A stretch of 64,000 nt of DNA from Sparassis latifolia (taxonomy: Eukaryota > Basidiomycota > Agaricomycetes > Polyporales > Sparassidaceae). Location of the stretch: assembly GCA_018466975.1 (NCBI GenBank), contig CM031557.1, forward strand, positions 2,728,001-2,792,000, written 5' to 3'. Shown here one piece after another: positions 45,201-58,206 of the stretch. Each line of letters starts with the position of its first letter. Position 1 is the stretch's first letter. The translations under genes and the position numbers were made by a program. The notes under the pieces were generated by a model that saw only the letters and a list, made by a program, of their open reading frames with translations, made no database searches and had not been told where the DNA came from.

Positions 45201-45723
45201 ACCGCAATCATAGCCAGCCTCTCTATGGGTAAACTCTGCACCTGTCTGTCTGTTGTAATATTTTTTTCGGACCGTCCTGTCAATCCGAATCCGCAATACC
45301 GCGTCATCTTTCTGTAATATCCATCGCTCAAAGGTATTGCAAAGCCTCAGGTAGACATGTCTCGAATCTTTTATAGTCTTAAAAAGACAAAGGCGGTGCG
45401 GCCGCCACTGATGACTTGCCTTCTACAGCCTCCCTAGCCAGTCCGCCGGCTGTCCTACTGCCACACCGTGCTGTATCCCGTCATTGGCTGAGTGCGTCGG
45501 ATGATGTGCGAGTATTATCTTATCGTTCTACTAGGATCACAGCTATTATTACACGCAAGAGGTCGTATGCCTTCGCAAAAACGCGAGAATGACTAAGACA
45601 TGGAAAGTGTTTGGTCTGGTGTGTATATTGCTGCGTGCGCCCTGAAACAACAAAGGCGTATAAGCAAGTCTCATAACTCAGCCAAAACCCCCTCGCTGAC
45701 ACCATACTTTCTTTCCACTACCC
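42221..45723. other. degraded intergenic sequence
   Basis: No intact gene was identified. A pair of overlapping minus-strand frames at 42832-43393 has several hydrophobic stretches (AVVGCLITCVSEMIIVFF) and may be a frameshifted membrane-protein gene. A plus-strand frame at 44941-45192 (FADEILPKIQDVFSGLVDRD) looks protein-like but is unassigned. Neither has usable splice or domain support. Confidence 0.35.
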
Positions 45724-46577
45724 ATGGTTCACAAGCACGTACACTTCGCGACTCTTTCCGACTCGTCGACGTCAAAGCCGGCGTCACCTTATCCAGACGA
45801 TCAATCTTCCTCCAGCGACGAGCTGAAGCCCCTCACCACCGAAAGTGTCGTCAGCCACTCTCACTGCACGGAAGACGCACAGAAGCAATGCAGAGCCCGT
45901 AAGCCCTGCTGTGATGCCTCCAACTTCTCTTCCTGACTTCATCCTCCTCTCCCTCAGCGGCAGACCCAACGACGACTGAGACTTTGTCGCCGGCGCCATC
46001 TCAGCCACTGCCCCTCGGGACGTTCGTTGTTCCTTTGCCTACAGTGTGTGGTTCCGGAGTCTCCTCCGCCGTTCTCCCCTCGTCGTCGATACCTGAAGGA
46101 GAGCAATTTTCCGCACCTCCAGATATGTCTGCAGTATCCCCCATTGTCGTTCCTGTTCTGAGCGATCCTACCTTCCGATGGGACATCAGCGAACACCCAC
46201 ACAGGGTCTTTGAGAAGGCTGCGTTCGTCTATGAAGCCGCTACGGAACCTGCGGCGAGTTCGATTATTGTCCGCATCAAAGTTGAGAGCCTCATTTGGGA
46301 TATTACAGTCGACGGGTCCCCATTTGTCACTGTCGAGGAAGTGTTGGCGGCAGTTTACCGCTGCATCAGGGCATTTGTTACTCCCGCTGAGTACGACAAG
46401 TTGGCCGATAACGAGCTCCTGTTCGATCAGACGAATGCATCGTGTACGGAACGCCACGCCGTGGATGGAGGACGCGGAGGGGTGCGGAGGATCGACCTCC
46501 TCGACACCCGGATTTTTGACGGATTTGCACCGGCTGCTGATGGGGCATGGCTGGTGAAGACGCGAGGGGCGCTGTGA
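45724..46577 (+). CDS. DUF6699 domain protein, two exons (264 aa)
   Basis: Exons 45724-45898 and 45958-46577, joined across a 59-nt GT-AG intron. The phase fits exactly. The start MVHKHVHFA resembles the KHVRF start of the other DUF6699 protein. A Ser/Thr/Pro-rich N-terminal region is followed by the domain (about residues 130-260), with FRWDISEHP, the DGSPFVTVEEVLAAVYRCI helix and the terminal GGVRRIDLLDTRIFDGF motif. Function unknown. It differs from the 2244-3065 gene in having an intron and on most residues outside the motif. Confidence 0.85.
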
Positions 46578-49500
46578 GCCTTCTCGACGGCGAGAGCACT
46601 CACATCCTTCTTGTCGTCTTCTCTCTCGTCGCTGTGAGCGGTCATCACCAGTGGTTGTTTTGTTGCTCACGATACTGTTGCTCTTGATGTCTGCCGTGTT
46701 CTGTGTTGCTGCTTCTTTAGCTTTGTGTCTCGTGTCTCGTTGTCACGGTCCTTGCAGTGCATATACTGAGCATAGTATTCATTATAGTCCTGCATGGCAC
46801 ATTGTATTGTGCATCTTGATCCCACGCACCTAGACCATGGTGTCTCTGTACTTATAGCATCGTTTTCTCTTCATACCTGCTTAAGTGGCAAATATATCAG
46901 TTATTTCGCACTTCGTGGAGCCTCTAGATGATCTGTACTACGCGTTTTCACAAGTTTTGCGAGCGAGCGGAGCATTGATCGACTTCTAAATTTAGAGAGG
47001 ATTGGCTAGCTCTAGTGCTACAAGCACGACAGGTGAGCGATAGTCGAAGTCATTCTCGGAGCGGAGCGACGATCCTCCGATATAGACTGAGCTCGAACGA
47101 CACATAACCCCTGCAAACGCTTAAACAGATCTAGAGTTACAGTGACCTCAGCGACAGCGTCAATGCAGTGCATGTCCCTCCATTCGTGCACCCCATCTCG
47201 CGGCCTGTGTCAAAGCAGGTCGGATGGGTCGAAGATAGCACAATCAATCATAGTACGGAAAATAGTTCGAACAATCGTTCTACTAGAAGTTCCACTACTG
47301 CAGCGTCGACCAGATCAGTCCACCTCCCGGTACAGACCTTTAAAAGTTAACAACTTCGCCACAACCAATGGTATGCGACATATATATCGTTTACGCACAA
47401 GCCTGCCGTCATTGCGGCTGAGGATAAAGACAAGGGCTCAAGAGACTTGTTGCTAGGCGTAGGAAAAGCGCAACATCGAAGGCAGTTCAGAGGACAGCAA
47501 GATCGAGATGGGCGAAGTGGGTGCACGCAAGGATTACTGTACAAGTTTCGACGAGACCAACAGAGCAATTCAAGAGACCATTGCAGGATGATGGACGTAA
47601 GGCTAGAAGCAGAAAATCTCAGTATTCGAGGAAATAGAGAGCGTGTGGAACGGAGATGCAGATCGTGCGACAGCTGCGGGAAGTAGCACCCTTAGTCGCG
47701 CTCCAGTTAAGCAGATCTACAAACAGCACGTGAGCCGGATCTAACCTTGCGATGATTCATTGGAACATACACACTTCTACGACCACGGCGTCGGGAAATG
47801 TTTCGCTGTCGACAGTAAAGAGCACAGTCCGAGAGCATCATTCACCTCAACTTGACAAGCCAACAGGAAAGCTTTGAAGCGCCCGGACTAAGAGTGAATG
47901 CTCCGCGGTCCATGCACATTTCGAAGCACACTATCGTATCATACATTGGGAGCTCTGCTTCTCGGAAGAAATCCACCGGAAGGGCTGTCTCTGATTTGAC
48001 AACCCAGCCGAAATTCGCTCTATGGTGAGAGATGCAGACCCGCAGGCATTAGTGGCGTCTGTATTTATGTCGGACTTTGCGCGCGCGGATACCTTTCCCG
48101 AGACTGCTTCAACATATCCAGGCTAGCTGTGAGGATCTACCGAACGCATTCGAGATCAACGGAAAGCCTGATGATGTGTCGTTCTTCGAGGTTGTACTAG
48201 ATTATCTCTGGTGACCACAGGCCCGTATTTCGCAGCAAGATCGGCTCGGCGATTCGGCCCAATGTCCGTAGACAACAGGCAACTAGGTAAGAGATACGGA
48301 GCGACCAGATGTATTAGAGGTAGAACGCCTCATGGCACTTAGTATGATAGCATGGAATGATCATCAGCATCTTAGAATTTACAAAAACCCGTTTATATCC
48401 TGAACGTACCAAGTGTATGGACTGGGATGTTGTCTTCCTCAGCATGTAAGGACATGCAGGGCTGCCTGGTATCTAACATAGATAACTGGCTGACGCGTCG
48501 AGTAATGGCCCGCAGAAGCTTGTTTAGCTATTCTGATCCCGATGACACAGACTTCTGGGTCGAAGAATCAAACTTCGGGATGCCGTCAACTGACTTCGGA
48601 GCCACCTTGTCATTGTTCAAGAACGTCTTACAACATTCTGGCGGCCCCGGTTTCCGACAGAGGGTGTCGAAGAAATCGCACAGCCATTTTATGGTCCAGA
48701 CTTCGCAAGTCAGATAACAGGACACGTTCATGGCTGCGCTCGTCGTATCTATGTAGGTCAACAGCTAGCCGGACTGTCACATTGTCGGACTTGAGAAAAT
48801 CAAGAGATCTAGGTGAATAACTCTTGAGTCGAACATAGTTGAAGCTTGATGGGGCTTTGACACTCACAGCTGCACAATGATATGTCGCAGAGCGTAGTGC
48901 GCTGCGGTGGTGGCTTCAACGCTACGCGTTCAAACATGTCGAATTGAGTGATGTGACGCGCCAATGTCCATCAACTTCGAGTATACGCTCTGAGAGAGCC
49001 ACATATGGTTATCACCAACGAGAACGCACCAGAAGTATCTCTGTTCTTCTCCGCTCTTCTACGTCAACGTCAATTTCCTGCTACATGAACGTCACGTTGA
49101 GCATAACAGTACACACTTTGTATGTGGCTCGGAGTGTATAATCCACTTCGGCGGTACCGAGGCACCCCTCCACGCAAACACGAGGCCCATACACGTAATG
49201 CACGAAGAGTGAAGGACCGCTGACCCGGGTGATTCGAAGCAGTCAGTCAAAGCCAATTGGCAGCAGACCAAAGGAACAGCCGCTCTTGCAGATTCAAGTG
49301 CGCATCGTTGATTGATAATACACGGCACCTCCATCCGTGGCGGTCGGCCATCTATCAGGTGGAAATCACCAAGCAGTCATTGCTCCTGATAGTGGATTGA
49401 TGACGCCAGCAGAACAACAATACACCAGGACCGCCGATGATAGTATCGTGAATCGATAACGCACCAATTCAGCAGGGGGAGATAATGGATCAGTATTGTA

Positions 49501-51777
49501 CGGAGTGTGCGCTTGTCATGCACTGCCATACGGTACTTGAATTCTTCCGCAATATGCAATAATTGGATGCAGGTGCTGCACCTATCTAACATCGAGGGAC
49601 TTGTGCCAAGAGTTTATTCGCAGCTAAGGGCGACGTATTCCTGAGGAAATAATGTCATTCCTGTCTCGGTTCAGATACACACTAGCTGAAAGAGGTAACA
49701 AAAATAGGAAGAGTCCGTGGAGTGAGGATACTAAGAAGCCCATCCTGAAGTAACACTGAAAGTCACGACGGCGATGAGGACGAGGCCGATCTGGAAGAAC
49801 AAAAAACGACGTCAGCAAATAGGCAGGATGTCAGGCATGCATCGCATACATAGGTACATAGACGCACGGGATTCCGCGGCGAGCACAATTAGCGCAAGTT
49901 TGACGGCCATCACATTTCAACTTGCGTCCTACAGTTAAGGATCGTGGGTTAGTGACTACGTACCTAGGATATACGAGACACACTCACCTCTGCAGAATTG
50001 GCAAGCCATAGGCGTCCTCCGCGAGACTCTGTTAGCCTCAGTCAGAATATCTTGACTGCCCGCTTGATCCTGTGAGGCCTGGTTCTGCTGCTGCGATAGA
50101 AACTTATAATGATGAATATTGACAGTTATGAACGATGCGTACATTCGTGGAGGTCATTTGAAGAGTAAGTTGATCAGTTCAGTTCTAGGATGGGTGAGCG
50201 ATCTGTACAGAAGCCACTGCTATATACACAATCCAGCGCACTCAGTGCCGGAACAGCGGAAATATAGTCACTGTGTGATGGTTAGCCTAGGACACAAACG
50301 AGATCAGCGGCCGTCATCATACAGTACGGCATCACTCAAATAAGAAGAGTCAGTCCGGCTGGCAAGCTGCGACTTCCATGGCGTTCCGCGTCCGAAATGA
50401 AGCAATGTGTTGCGGGTCGACTGAATTGGGGACTGGTAATACAATTGGGTCCGCGACTGTGATCAACCGGCAGTGGGGGTCCAGCCCACTACGAGAGATT
50501 TCAATATTCCGCTAGCTGCGGCTCGGTTATATGATAGCTTACCTGCGATCCTGAAGAGCAGCAATCTAGAACCATTCTCCTCGTTGGAGTCTTGATTTCT
50601 AGAAGTGAAACCAAAAGAAACAACGTACAGGCTTTCCATGACACGGAGCCTAGCCAGGTGGTGCGGTCGTAAGCCACAGCTGCCGGTATGCAGTTTAGTC
50701 AAGCTTCAGGGTATCGATCGCTCTTCTACGCGCGCGTAGCGATCCTGTGAAGCCCAGAACTTCGAAAATTGACATAGAACAGGGTCTTTGAGCCATATCA
50801 GTAGCTGTGCAACAGATAGGGTTCGATGGATGTCGCAGCGACATCATGTGAATAATACAAGAGCCACGCATATGTCATTCATTGAAGATGTCCGAACCGG
50901 GACGAGGTCAGGAAACGAGAAACAGACTATGGGGATAAGGTCCCAATGACAGTGCGCTCAGTACTCTGCACAATCAGCACAAGGAGACAAGGCTAGCGCG
51001 TTCAGCGTTCGGTGAGTTAGCCGCCGTGCTGCCACCCGTCAACACGCCAAGACAACAAAGACATCCTCCTTTCGGGCCGTTACAGTTCATCCCAACGCTT
51101 AGCATCAGTTAAGTCGAGACGCTCCCGACGAGTCCACTAACTAACCTTCCGGAGGTCTTCCTCGATAGACGAAACACACCCCGCACGCCTGTACTGTTAT
51201 AAATGGTCTTGTGAGACCACTACCTGGCCAGTGGTCACCCAGCAATACGAGACGTATTGAATGTCTGCTCTTGACGCCGACAGTTTCTGACCCGCAGTCA
51301 TGAAGCACATGCATATAAAGACGCGATTATTTCCTTGGCTCGTTGTCAATTCCTGTTAATTTGCAGTCATTTTAAGCGTTGTAGATAATCGTCTGTGATG
51401 ACTTGCTCACATTCTGAATGTATATTCGACGAAGATCCCTGCGTCATCCCTGAGTATCAGAGATTTGAGCTCCGTATAAGAATGCGAGATGTGCTGGCAT
51501 CGCGATTAGGTCGGGGAGTGGCCGCATCACCATTATTTAAGTAGAGGAGAGACTGGGTTGAACTTGGACTTCTGCGTGTGGAGACAGCGCTGTCATACGT
51601 AATTGCAGAAGACCCCGATCACTCCTTTGCGCTCGTAGAGGGTCCAGGACTCAAAATACGTCGGTGCTGGGTGTATAGGGTCTAAACAACATGCAGGGAA
51701 CCCCATTACAGCAATTACAATACAAATTCGGACGGCTGTAATAAGCCCCGAATCTACCAGCCTTCATCGAGGAGCGG
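46578..51777. other. 5.2-kb stretch without a supported gene
   Basis: Only short frames occur on either strand, none with a recognisable family. The longest protein-like stretch is at 48427-48717 on the plus strand (FWVEESNFGMPS...). A hyphenated palindrome (gagaccactacctggccagtggtca) lies near 51211. The first few hundred bases are probably the 3' region of the DUF6699 gene. The composition is close to that of the decayed repeats, so old transposon debris is likely. Confidence 0.35.
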
Positions 51778-54446
51778 TTATGCAAGCTTGCGCCGCTTGC
51801 CGCGTTCGTTCAGCAGCACTGAAAGTTGCAAGAGGTCATTGTATAGAAAAGAGGACAAGCCTATTAGTAGGATGAAGCTTACGTTCTGCATCCATAAGTG
51901 GCCTGGTATTGGATCGGGCCCTGCCATCCTCGCACTGGGGATTGACAGAGAGATCTTCCTTCGCGATCCTGGTTAAGCTCTCGCTGTCGTTCATTGACAC
52001 GGCTTCGAAATCGAACTGGAATGGTCGGCCCTCATCAACATCCTTCGAATCGCTGTCTACCTTCATTGGGAGCCGCACCTGAGCGGGTAGCCCTCCACTA
52101 GCACTATCCAATCTGGTCGGAGTGTCCTCGCCCTCCCTTTGCAATTGCGAATCCACGCTTCTCGATCGGACTAGCAGACACCCGCTCTCCGCGTCGAAGG
52201 ACACATCCTCTGTTTCGCGTTTGACTTTCAGCTCGTCCAGTATGTCGTTGACCTCCTGTTCACTTTGCGCCTCCTCGTCTTCCTCGTCTTCCAGACCTTG
52301 TGGCAAGCCGTCGCTCTCGTATTCGACCGGCACGCCCTCCGACTTAAGGCGTGATAGTCCGCGCGTCTTCGCACGACCCACATGAAATTGTAGTGGTCTG
52401 GTCTCCGGATAACTCCTCGACGAACCGCTTGGATGATCATGCATATTCGCTTCTGGATTCGTGAATACGCCAGAGCAGTCGGAGCCGTACTCCACATCAT
52501 GTGTCACAAGTTCTTGGTCAGGATCTGTAGCTTCGTCTTCCAATCGCTCTGCTTCTAACTGGGCTAACATCTTCTTGCGGAATGCGAGTCCTACGTTCAT
52601 TTGGTCCCGCAATTCGGACATCTTCGGATCTTTTGCAGGGCGTCCACGTCTTCCAGACTGGTGCTGAATTGTGTGTCATGCAATCGATTCGTTAGCAAGC
52701 TCCAACATATCGCGAGTAAGACGACTCGCCTTCCGCCGCCTTCCCCTCTGTGCAAGTGAGGAGTCAAGCATGTTCTCGACTTGAACATGAACTTGCGTGT
52801 AACCGAAACTCATCTTACACGGCGAATGTCGTCCATCCAGTGCCAAATCCTGCGAGCAATGGTCGTCAGTGTGACTTCACTCTTAGAGATGCCAAGGGAG
52901 TCAATTACACCACGTCCGCCTTGGGATAGCCATTCTCTCGGAGGCCTCGCACGGATAACAGAGTATATCTTGAATCCGCCTTGCGAATACACGAAAATAG
53001 GCAAATACGTATCATTCTTGTTGCGTAATTTTCGTGGATCGTAATGATAAGGCTCCCCTACCAATGGTACTGTTAATGCTGGGCTCGTCTCGCGGATAGA
53101 TTGTAATGCCCTTACCAATGGTATGTTTCCGATCAAGCAAACCCGCAGAATACAATTTGTTATAATAAGCACCAGAGACCCGCACCTTCTGTTTATGATA
53201 GACATGCACGAAGCACGACATGTAGTTCGCGTACGCCTTGTGACCGAACTGCAGCGGATTTGTGGAGTTCGGCGAGCTTGCGACACGTTCCAGAAACTCG
53301 AGAGAGTTCCATTGCTTCATGTACGAGACGATTCCGTCTCTGAAAGTCTCGTACAGCTCGTCTTGACACACGAGGTGTGCTGGAGTACCAGGCCACAAAC
53401 CAAGCTCGTGCAGCAGGTCGTGAGCGATGCGACGGCCGAAGCCGTTGAAGACACACTTCTTGTCGCACATAGTGTACACAATGGGATAGCGAGCGGAGAT
53501 ACCGCCGATTTCCTGGAGTATTGAGTCTCTCCATTCAAGAAGACGCTGTTCTGCGGCGTGAGCCTCGTCAATCCAATCTGGGCCGTGGTCAGGACTCCAT
53601 ATGGACTGCCACAACTGAGAGCAAAGGTAAAATCAAATGCGAATGTGGATCGCTGAAGGTACTCGCCTGGGACTGCGGGTCAATATCTGATTCTTGCCAG
53701 TGACGACCGAGACTGATGACGCTGATATTGACAGAGTCGGCGAAGTCTATTACAACGTAGGAGAAAGTGGCACAGTTGACAGCTGCAACAATGTTCATAC
53801 GATCGATGCCCGGTATCCTATTTGAGTCTCGTGGCATGAAGGCGTTTGAGGTAAGGAAGGATCCAATTCGGTCACGGTTCAACACGTTTCCGCTTGTCCC
53901 GGAGATGGCTTCTGATACACTGGCAAGGTTATCATTCCCAAAGCGCAGCATGCATGCATCGACGCCAAGGTTCATCCTCACTCCATGCTATGAACCGCTA
54001 TCAGAGCAGGCTCTAGAAAAGGTAAAGAAAATTACTCACATATCCGCAGGCCAGGAACAACTCGTTGCCTCTCACTTTCGCGATGACGTTCCCCTGATGC
54101 AGAGGTTTCGAAAGGTACGACCAAGGTTCATCTTCTGTTTGAGCGGCCTCGTTCGCGTCTGACAGGAAACCTTCAGGAACTAGCTCCAGATAATTTTCAT
54201 ACTCTCTCAGATGGACAGTACAGTTGAAAGCGTGACCGCCGTCTGTGTTCACTCCCAATTTCGGTGGAAATAGCTGTAGGTGGCCTAAAAATCACATATC
54301 GTCCAGCGTGAGATTGGAACAGAAATCAGACAGCGAGGGCGCGCCTGTTACTGACCTGTTAATGGTTTGTTGTAAAGGGACTCGTGGTAGCGTTTTTCCT
54401 TCTCTAGGAGATTGCAGAGGGCACGGAGAACATCCGTTTCAGCCAT
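51778..54446 (-). CDS. AT-hook protein of unknown function (about 723 aa)
   Basis: Proposed exons: 54356-54446, 54040-54284, 53667-53987, 53186-53614, 52819-53088, 51883-52657 and 51778-51818. The start MAETDVLRAL and the first three exons are well supported. Intron 3 is of GC-AG type (GCGAGT...TCAG). Residues about 454-461 are GRRGRPAK, an AT-hook for minor-groove DNA binding. The following about 250 residues are acidic and the protein ends RGKRRKLA, a likely nuclear signal. The N-terminal 450 residues form a globular region I cannot name. The exon 4/5 junction is doubtful: either a 97-nt intron with a GAG acceptor, or the frame continues (YYNKLYSAGLLDRKHTIG) and a one-base shift near 53066 breaks the gene. 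Nuclear location is inferred. Confidence 0.65.
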
Positions 54447-55275
54447 CCCAACCGTTGAGAGAGTCGGTCACTCTCAGTCACAGGCGCGAGTCGGGTGTGA
54501 CACAGACATGACTTTGTCACGGACGCGTCCGTGACCGTTACACGACGCGTTATTCTGAATCCAGTTATTAATTGGTCGTCGCGCGCTGCTCTTGTCCAAC
54601 GGTGTTCACGGTTGTGATAGGAAACTGAGGCGAGGTTTCCGTTGGGATACCACTGGAAGATCAACGTGAGCCTAGCGTAAAATAATAGCTTTGCGATGGA
54701 GGACCGAAGCGTCCGACTACTACTAGTATGCATATCAGGGTCAGAGACTAACGTGGGTGAGATGGGCCCAGCAGATATCGTGAGCCTCTGCAAGCATTGA
54801 TTCATTGTAGACGACGTCCAACTCTCAAGAAAACCTGGAGCAGAGTTAACATTGCTGCGGAAGTCCGGTAGCCTGATCATTGGCGTTCCGGGCACGCACC
54901 GAGATCAACGGTCATGAACGTGTAGATGGCACCATGCAGAACAATTGAGCTCAGGGACACATGGGACTGCAGATCATCCAGAAAGGCGCGTCGCCGAATT
55001 CGACTGCCGAGGAAAGCGCGAGACTCCCAAATGCGGTGTAGGCACAAAACAACCGCTTTCCTTTCACATTATGGCACCAGCTCCAAGCGACATGAAGTAG
55101 AAAGCTCCAAACATCGTCTGCTGTACGCCACGAAAATCACAATCAGCACCATCGTAAATACAAAGGAAAAAAACGAGAAGCACCGTGGAACTATCACCTG
55201 CACAGCGTACCGAGTCCTATAAGACACGAAACCTCACTAGCGGATCCAAGTCCTCCTCTTGTTGCACATGCTCCG

Positions 55276-55786
55276 ATGGATCCCATTCCCCGTCGTCTAT
55301 CGCGCTTGATGGCGCTCGAGCGTACTGCCAGGTGGGTCGAGATGCAGGCTGCGGAGTCCGACCACGCGCCACGGCCTCCTTCGCCGTCCTCCACGAGGCA
55401 GTCGCCCTCAACCCGCACCACCACAACCTCTGACAGAAAGTCCCTCCCGCAACACCCATCGCCACCTAATCCGGCGCCCAGCATGCCACGCCGACACAGC
55501 GACGCCCCCGCGAAGAGTGCTGCTCTCCTCCCGTTCCCTCAGAGCCCGCCGGGATCAGGGTATCCAATGTCACTTGAGATGGGGCCACCGAGGGCGGACG
55601 TGGACAGCGATAAGGCAAGTAGCGCGGACCGGGGGTGCCACCGGACGTGACTGAGCTAGTTTCTAGGCACAGAGACGGGTATTGAAGAAGCGGCGAGGCT
55701 CATTCTTCAGCTCCTTGGGTTCGCCATCGGTGTATTGGAGGCGAGAGGAGCCGAACAAACGTGACCGGCCTGCATCGTCGTCGTGA
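55276..55786 (+). CDS. small basic protein of unknown function (152 aa)
   Basis: Exons 55276-55614 and 55667-55786, with a 52-nt GC-AG intron (AAG|GCAAGT...TTCTAG). The frame runs cleanly across the junction into a tail with AQRRVLKKRRGSFFSSLGSP and a TGA. The first exon is rich in Ser, Pro and Thr and probably disordered. The second is strongly basic, like a nuclear localisation or nucleic-acid-binding tail. No domain is recognised. The gene converges on the arrestin gene, with 126 bp between stop codons. Further 5' exons cannot be excluded. Support rests on frame continuity and the good splice signals. Confidence 0.55.
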
Positions 55787-55912
55787 GGCAAGGAGGATAA
55801 CTGGGTAAGACGTCCAAGCACTGCGGGAGAAAACAAGGGTTGATTGACTGCTGAATGAAGGACGTCCAAATGAAGACAGGAAACACCCAGACTTTGCTCC
55901 GTCGTGGACAAC

Positions 55913-57331
55913 TTATTTTGCCTCGTAGCCGTCATACTCGCTGTCCTCTTTGCTGTCATGCCAATCATTAGTTGCCCAGTAGGACCTTGAAAAACAATGA
56001 GAAACTACTACGTCGGATGATGAAGGACATGAAACTCACGGGGGAAGATCCAATGTCGTCCTATTACCGCCTGACGATGATGTGCCTTCAGTAGACGACG
56101 AGAGCGAGGCAAAATCCGTCTGAACTGAGGACGGAAGTAGTCCTGAAACGACTCTGATAGGGAAGTCGGCATACAGCTTGTTGAACAAGCCGCCAAAATT
56201 CAGCTGGACCTGCAACCGATACTGACGGCCAATATAAGTATCCCTGCCAGTCAAAGCAAGAACATATCGTACCTCATTCTTCAGAATACGAGTTTGGAAT
56301 GTCGGGGGACATCTAAGAACAAACTTCGAGGAGAAGGTCACTTCCTGTTTCCACGTCCCCTTCTCTTTATCGTCCGAAGGAATCCAAACGTTTTCCAGGC
56401 GAGTCGACTCCAGGGAGCTGCTATCCACCGTCAACCCAGACGCAAATGGCGCTCGCTCCCCCAAGCGCGAATCAAATGCATGGGCACGAACGTACACGCT
56501 GCGCCTCAACTCAAACTGGATCTCTTCGGGATACTGCGGCGGGGTAGGGAAGATCGGCTTATCTTCCGGCGTGTTTTCTCGTTTCATGGGCTTTGAAATC
56601 GTGACGATCCTGATCGAGAAGGGAATGGGGGTAAACAGCGGAAACTGTATCAGATCAGGAAGTCGCAGCTACACCAGCGGCAAGTCAGAGACAAAATCGC
56701 ACGAAGAGAAAGACACTAACGATCATCTTCACATGGGCATGATCGCCCCAGACGCCCTTACGGACCCGTTCTTCTCTCGTCAACGTTGCCCACGCACCCC
56801 TCCAGCCATTCTGCACCGCAGTTCGCAGAGAGTGTCCTGTTGTATCGGACGGTACAACCGCGAGAGGGACTTGCATCCGTCTGTTCCAATGGAACGTTCC
56901 CCGGCGGACACCAACCACTTCAAGCTCGTAGGAAACCGAGCCACCGACGTTGAAACCGTTGAAATGGAAGGACGGTGGGAGGTGCGTGGGAAGCGCGAAC
57001 TCGAATGGAAAGCTCAGCGTGTGAGAGCCCGGCGGAGGATACGCTGTGCCTCGTCGCCAAAGAACCCTGTCTTCCCGTAACAGGTGCACCGACTCCCTGA
57101 TCATGGTGTTATTCCGATAGATGTTGCTGTACGAGCACGTCATTGCACTACTCGCGGTCTGACAAGTGATGAAACCCACGTTTTTACGGAACCACTAAGC
57201 TTCACATGGACCTCCTCGATGTCGTCTTCCTGTGCGAGTGGGAAGTTCAGCTCGACCTCGCCCTGAACGGTACCGCCAGCCACACATAGCTGTCGTGAGA
57301 AGTGCAGGGTAATAGGGCGCTTGCTCGACAT
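55913..57331 (-). CDS. arrestin-domain trafficking adaptor with PPxY motif (426 aa)
   Basis: Exons 57180-57331, 56721-57147, 56040-56668 and 55913-55985. The N-terminal arrestin fold (LHFSRQLCVAGGTVQGEVEL; VHVKLSGSVKT; RGTAYPPPGSHTLSFPFEF; LPPSFHFNG) is followed by the C-terminal arrestin half (RIVTISKP; YVRAHAFD; LRCPPTF). The last intron splits a PPSY motif (402-405), the type bound by WW domains of Rsp5/Nedd4 ubiquitin ligases. In fungi such adaptors direct plasma-membrane transporters to ubiquitination and endocytosis. The acidic tail ends EYDGYEAK. The first intron as read is only 32 nt, below the usual size here, so exon 1/2 may be joined differently or carry a frameshift. A TATA-like box lies 38 bp upstream. 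Confidence 0.82.
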
Positions 57332-57368
57332 GACAGAGATATGGTTTGCAGTCGCAGCCCCGCTGCGC

Positions 57369-57375
57369 TATTTAA
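57369..57375 (-). promoter_or_regulatory. TATA-like box of the arrestin gene
   Basis: On the minus strand this reads TTAAATA, 38 bp upstream of the ATG at 57331, the same heptamer as before the DUF6699 gene. Confidence 0.45.
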
Positions 57376-58206
57376 CTGCACTTCAAAGTATTCAGACGCT
57401 GTCAGCCATCAAGAGACGTCAACGGCGGCCTAGCGCTGAGCGCGAATGCACGAGATAGGCCATCGACTTACGGAGCAGCAGCAACAGCTTACAGTTGGAA
57501 CCTGGGCACGAGATCTAATTTCCGCGAGGCTCCGTGCCTGCTGATGATGTAGTTGACGAAGCAGAATAACGAGGACGTGACTAGAATATCTTAATAGTTG
57601 TATTCTTGGGACCGTGCGCGTGCAGGGGAGGGCTGAACAGTGAATGGACGTGACTCATGTGGTAAGTAGAACCTGCAGGCGATCAGTATATACACTCTAG
57701 TCTCACTACAGTATGAGATAAGCATTAAAGTAGAAAGGTGTAATGAGTGGGTTCCGTATATAAATCCTCACTACAAGTTAATTATTTTCTGCCTCACTAC
57801 CGCCGCCACTGGCACACCTCGGACCTGGCTCGGGCATTTCCAAATGCCACTGCATACGCCACAAGACCTATAACTTGACAAATATTGCAGGCACGGGCGA
57901 AGCGCACATCATTCTCTGACAAAGGTCTCTAGTTTCTACGTATCTCCGCCAATAGCGAACTGCGAAAATCCTGATTTCGGACGATATCCCGCTCCGATTA
58001 CCATCGGGTGGGTGAGGCGACCTTGTCATACGAGATGTTAAGCTAACCTGGTCGCGGGGAGGTAGTATGAGCTGCAAACATCCCCAGCAAGTCGAGATCA
58101 AAGTGATCATTGGGGAACTGAGGCGTCAGACGGCGGACTTGCAGAAGTTACGCGAGCTGCTCATTCGCCTGATACGGTCTTCCCCTGGTTATACAGTGAG
58201 CAGCCT
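57376..58206. other. intergenic between divergent genes
   Basis: This is the upstream region shared by the arrestin gene (minus) and the F-box gene (plus). A plus-strand frame starting at 58067 (MSCKHPQQVEIKV...) reads like a coiled-coil N-terminus but is out of frame with the F-box gene, and no intron fits between them. It could be a lost first exon. Confidence 0.4.
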
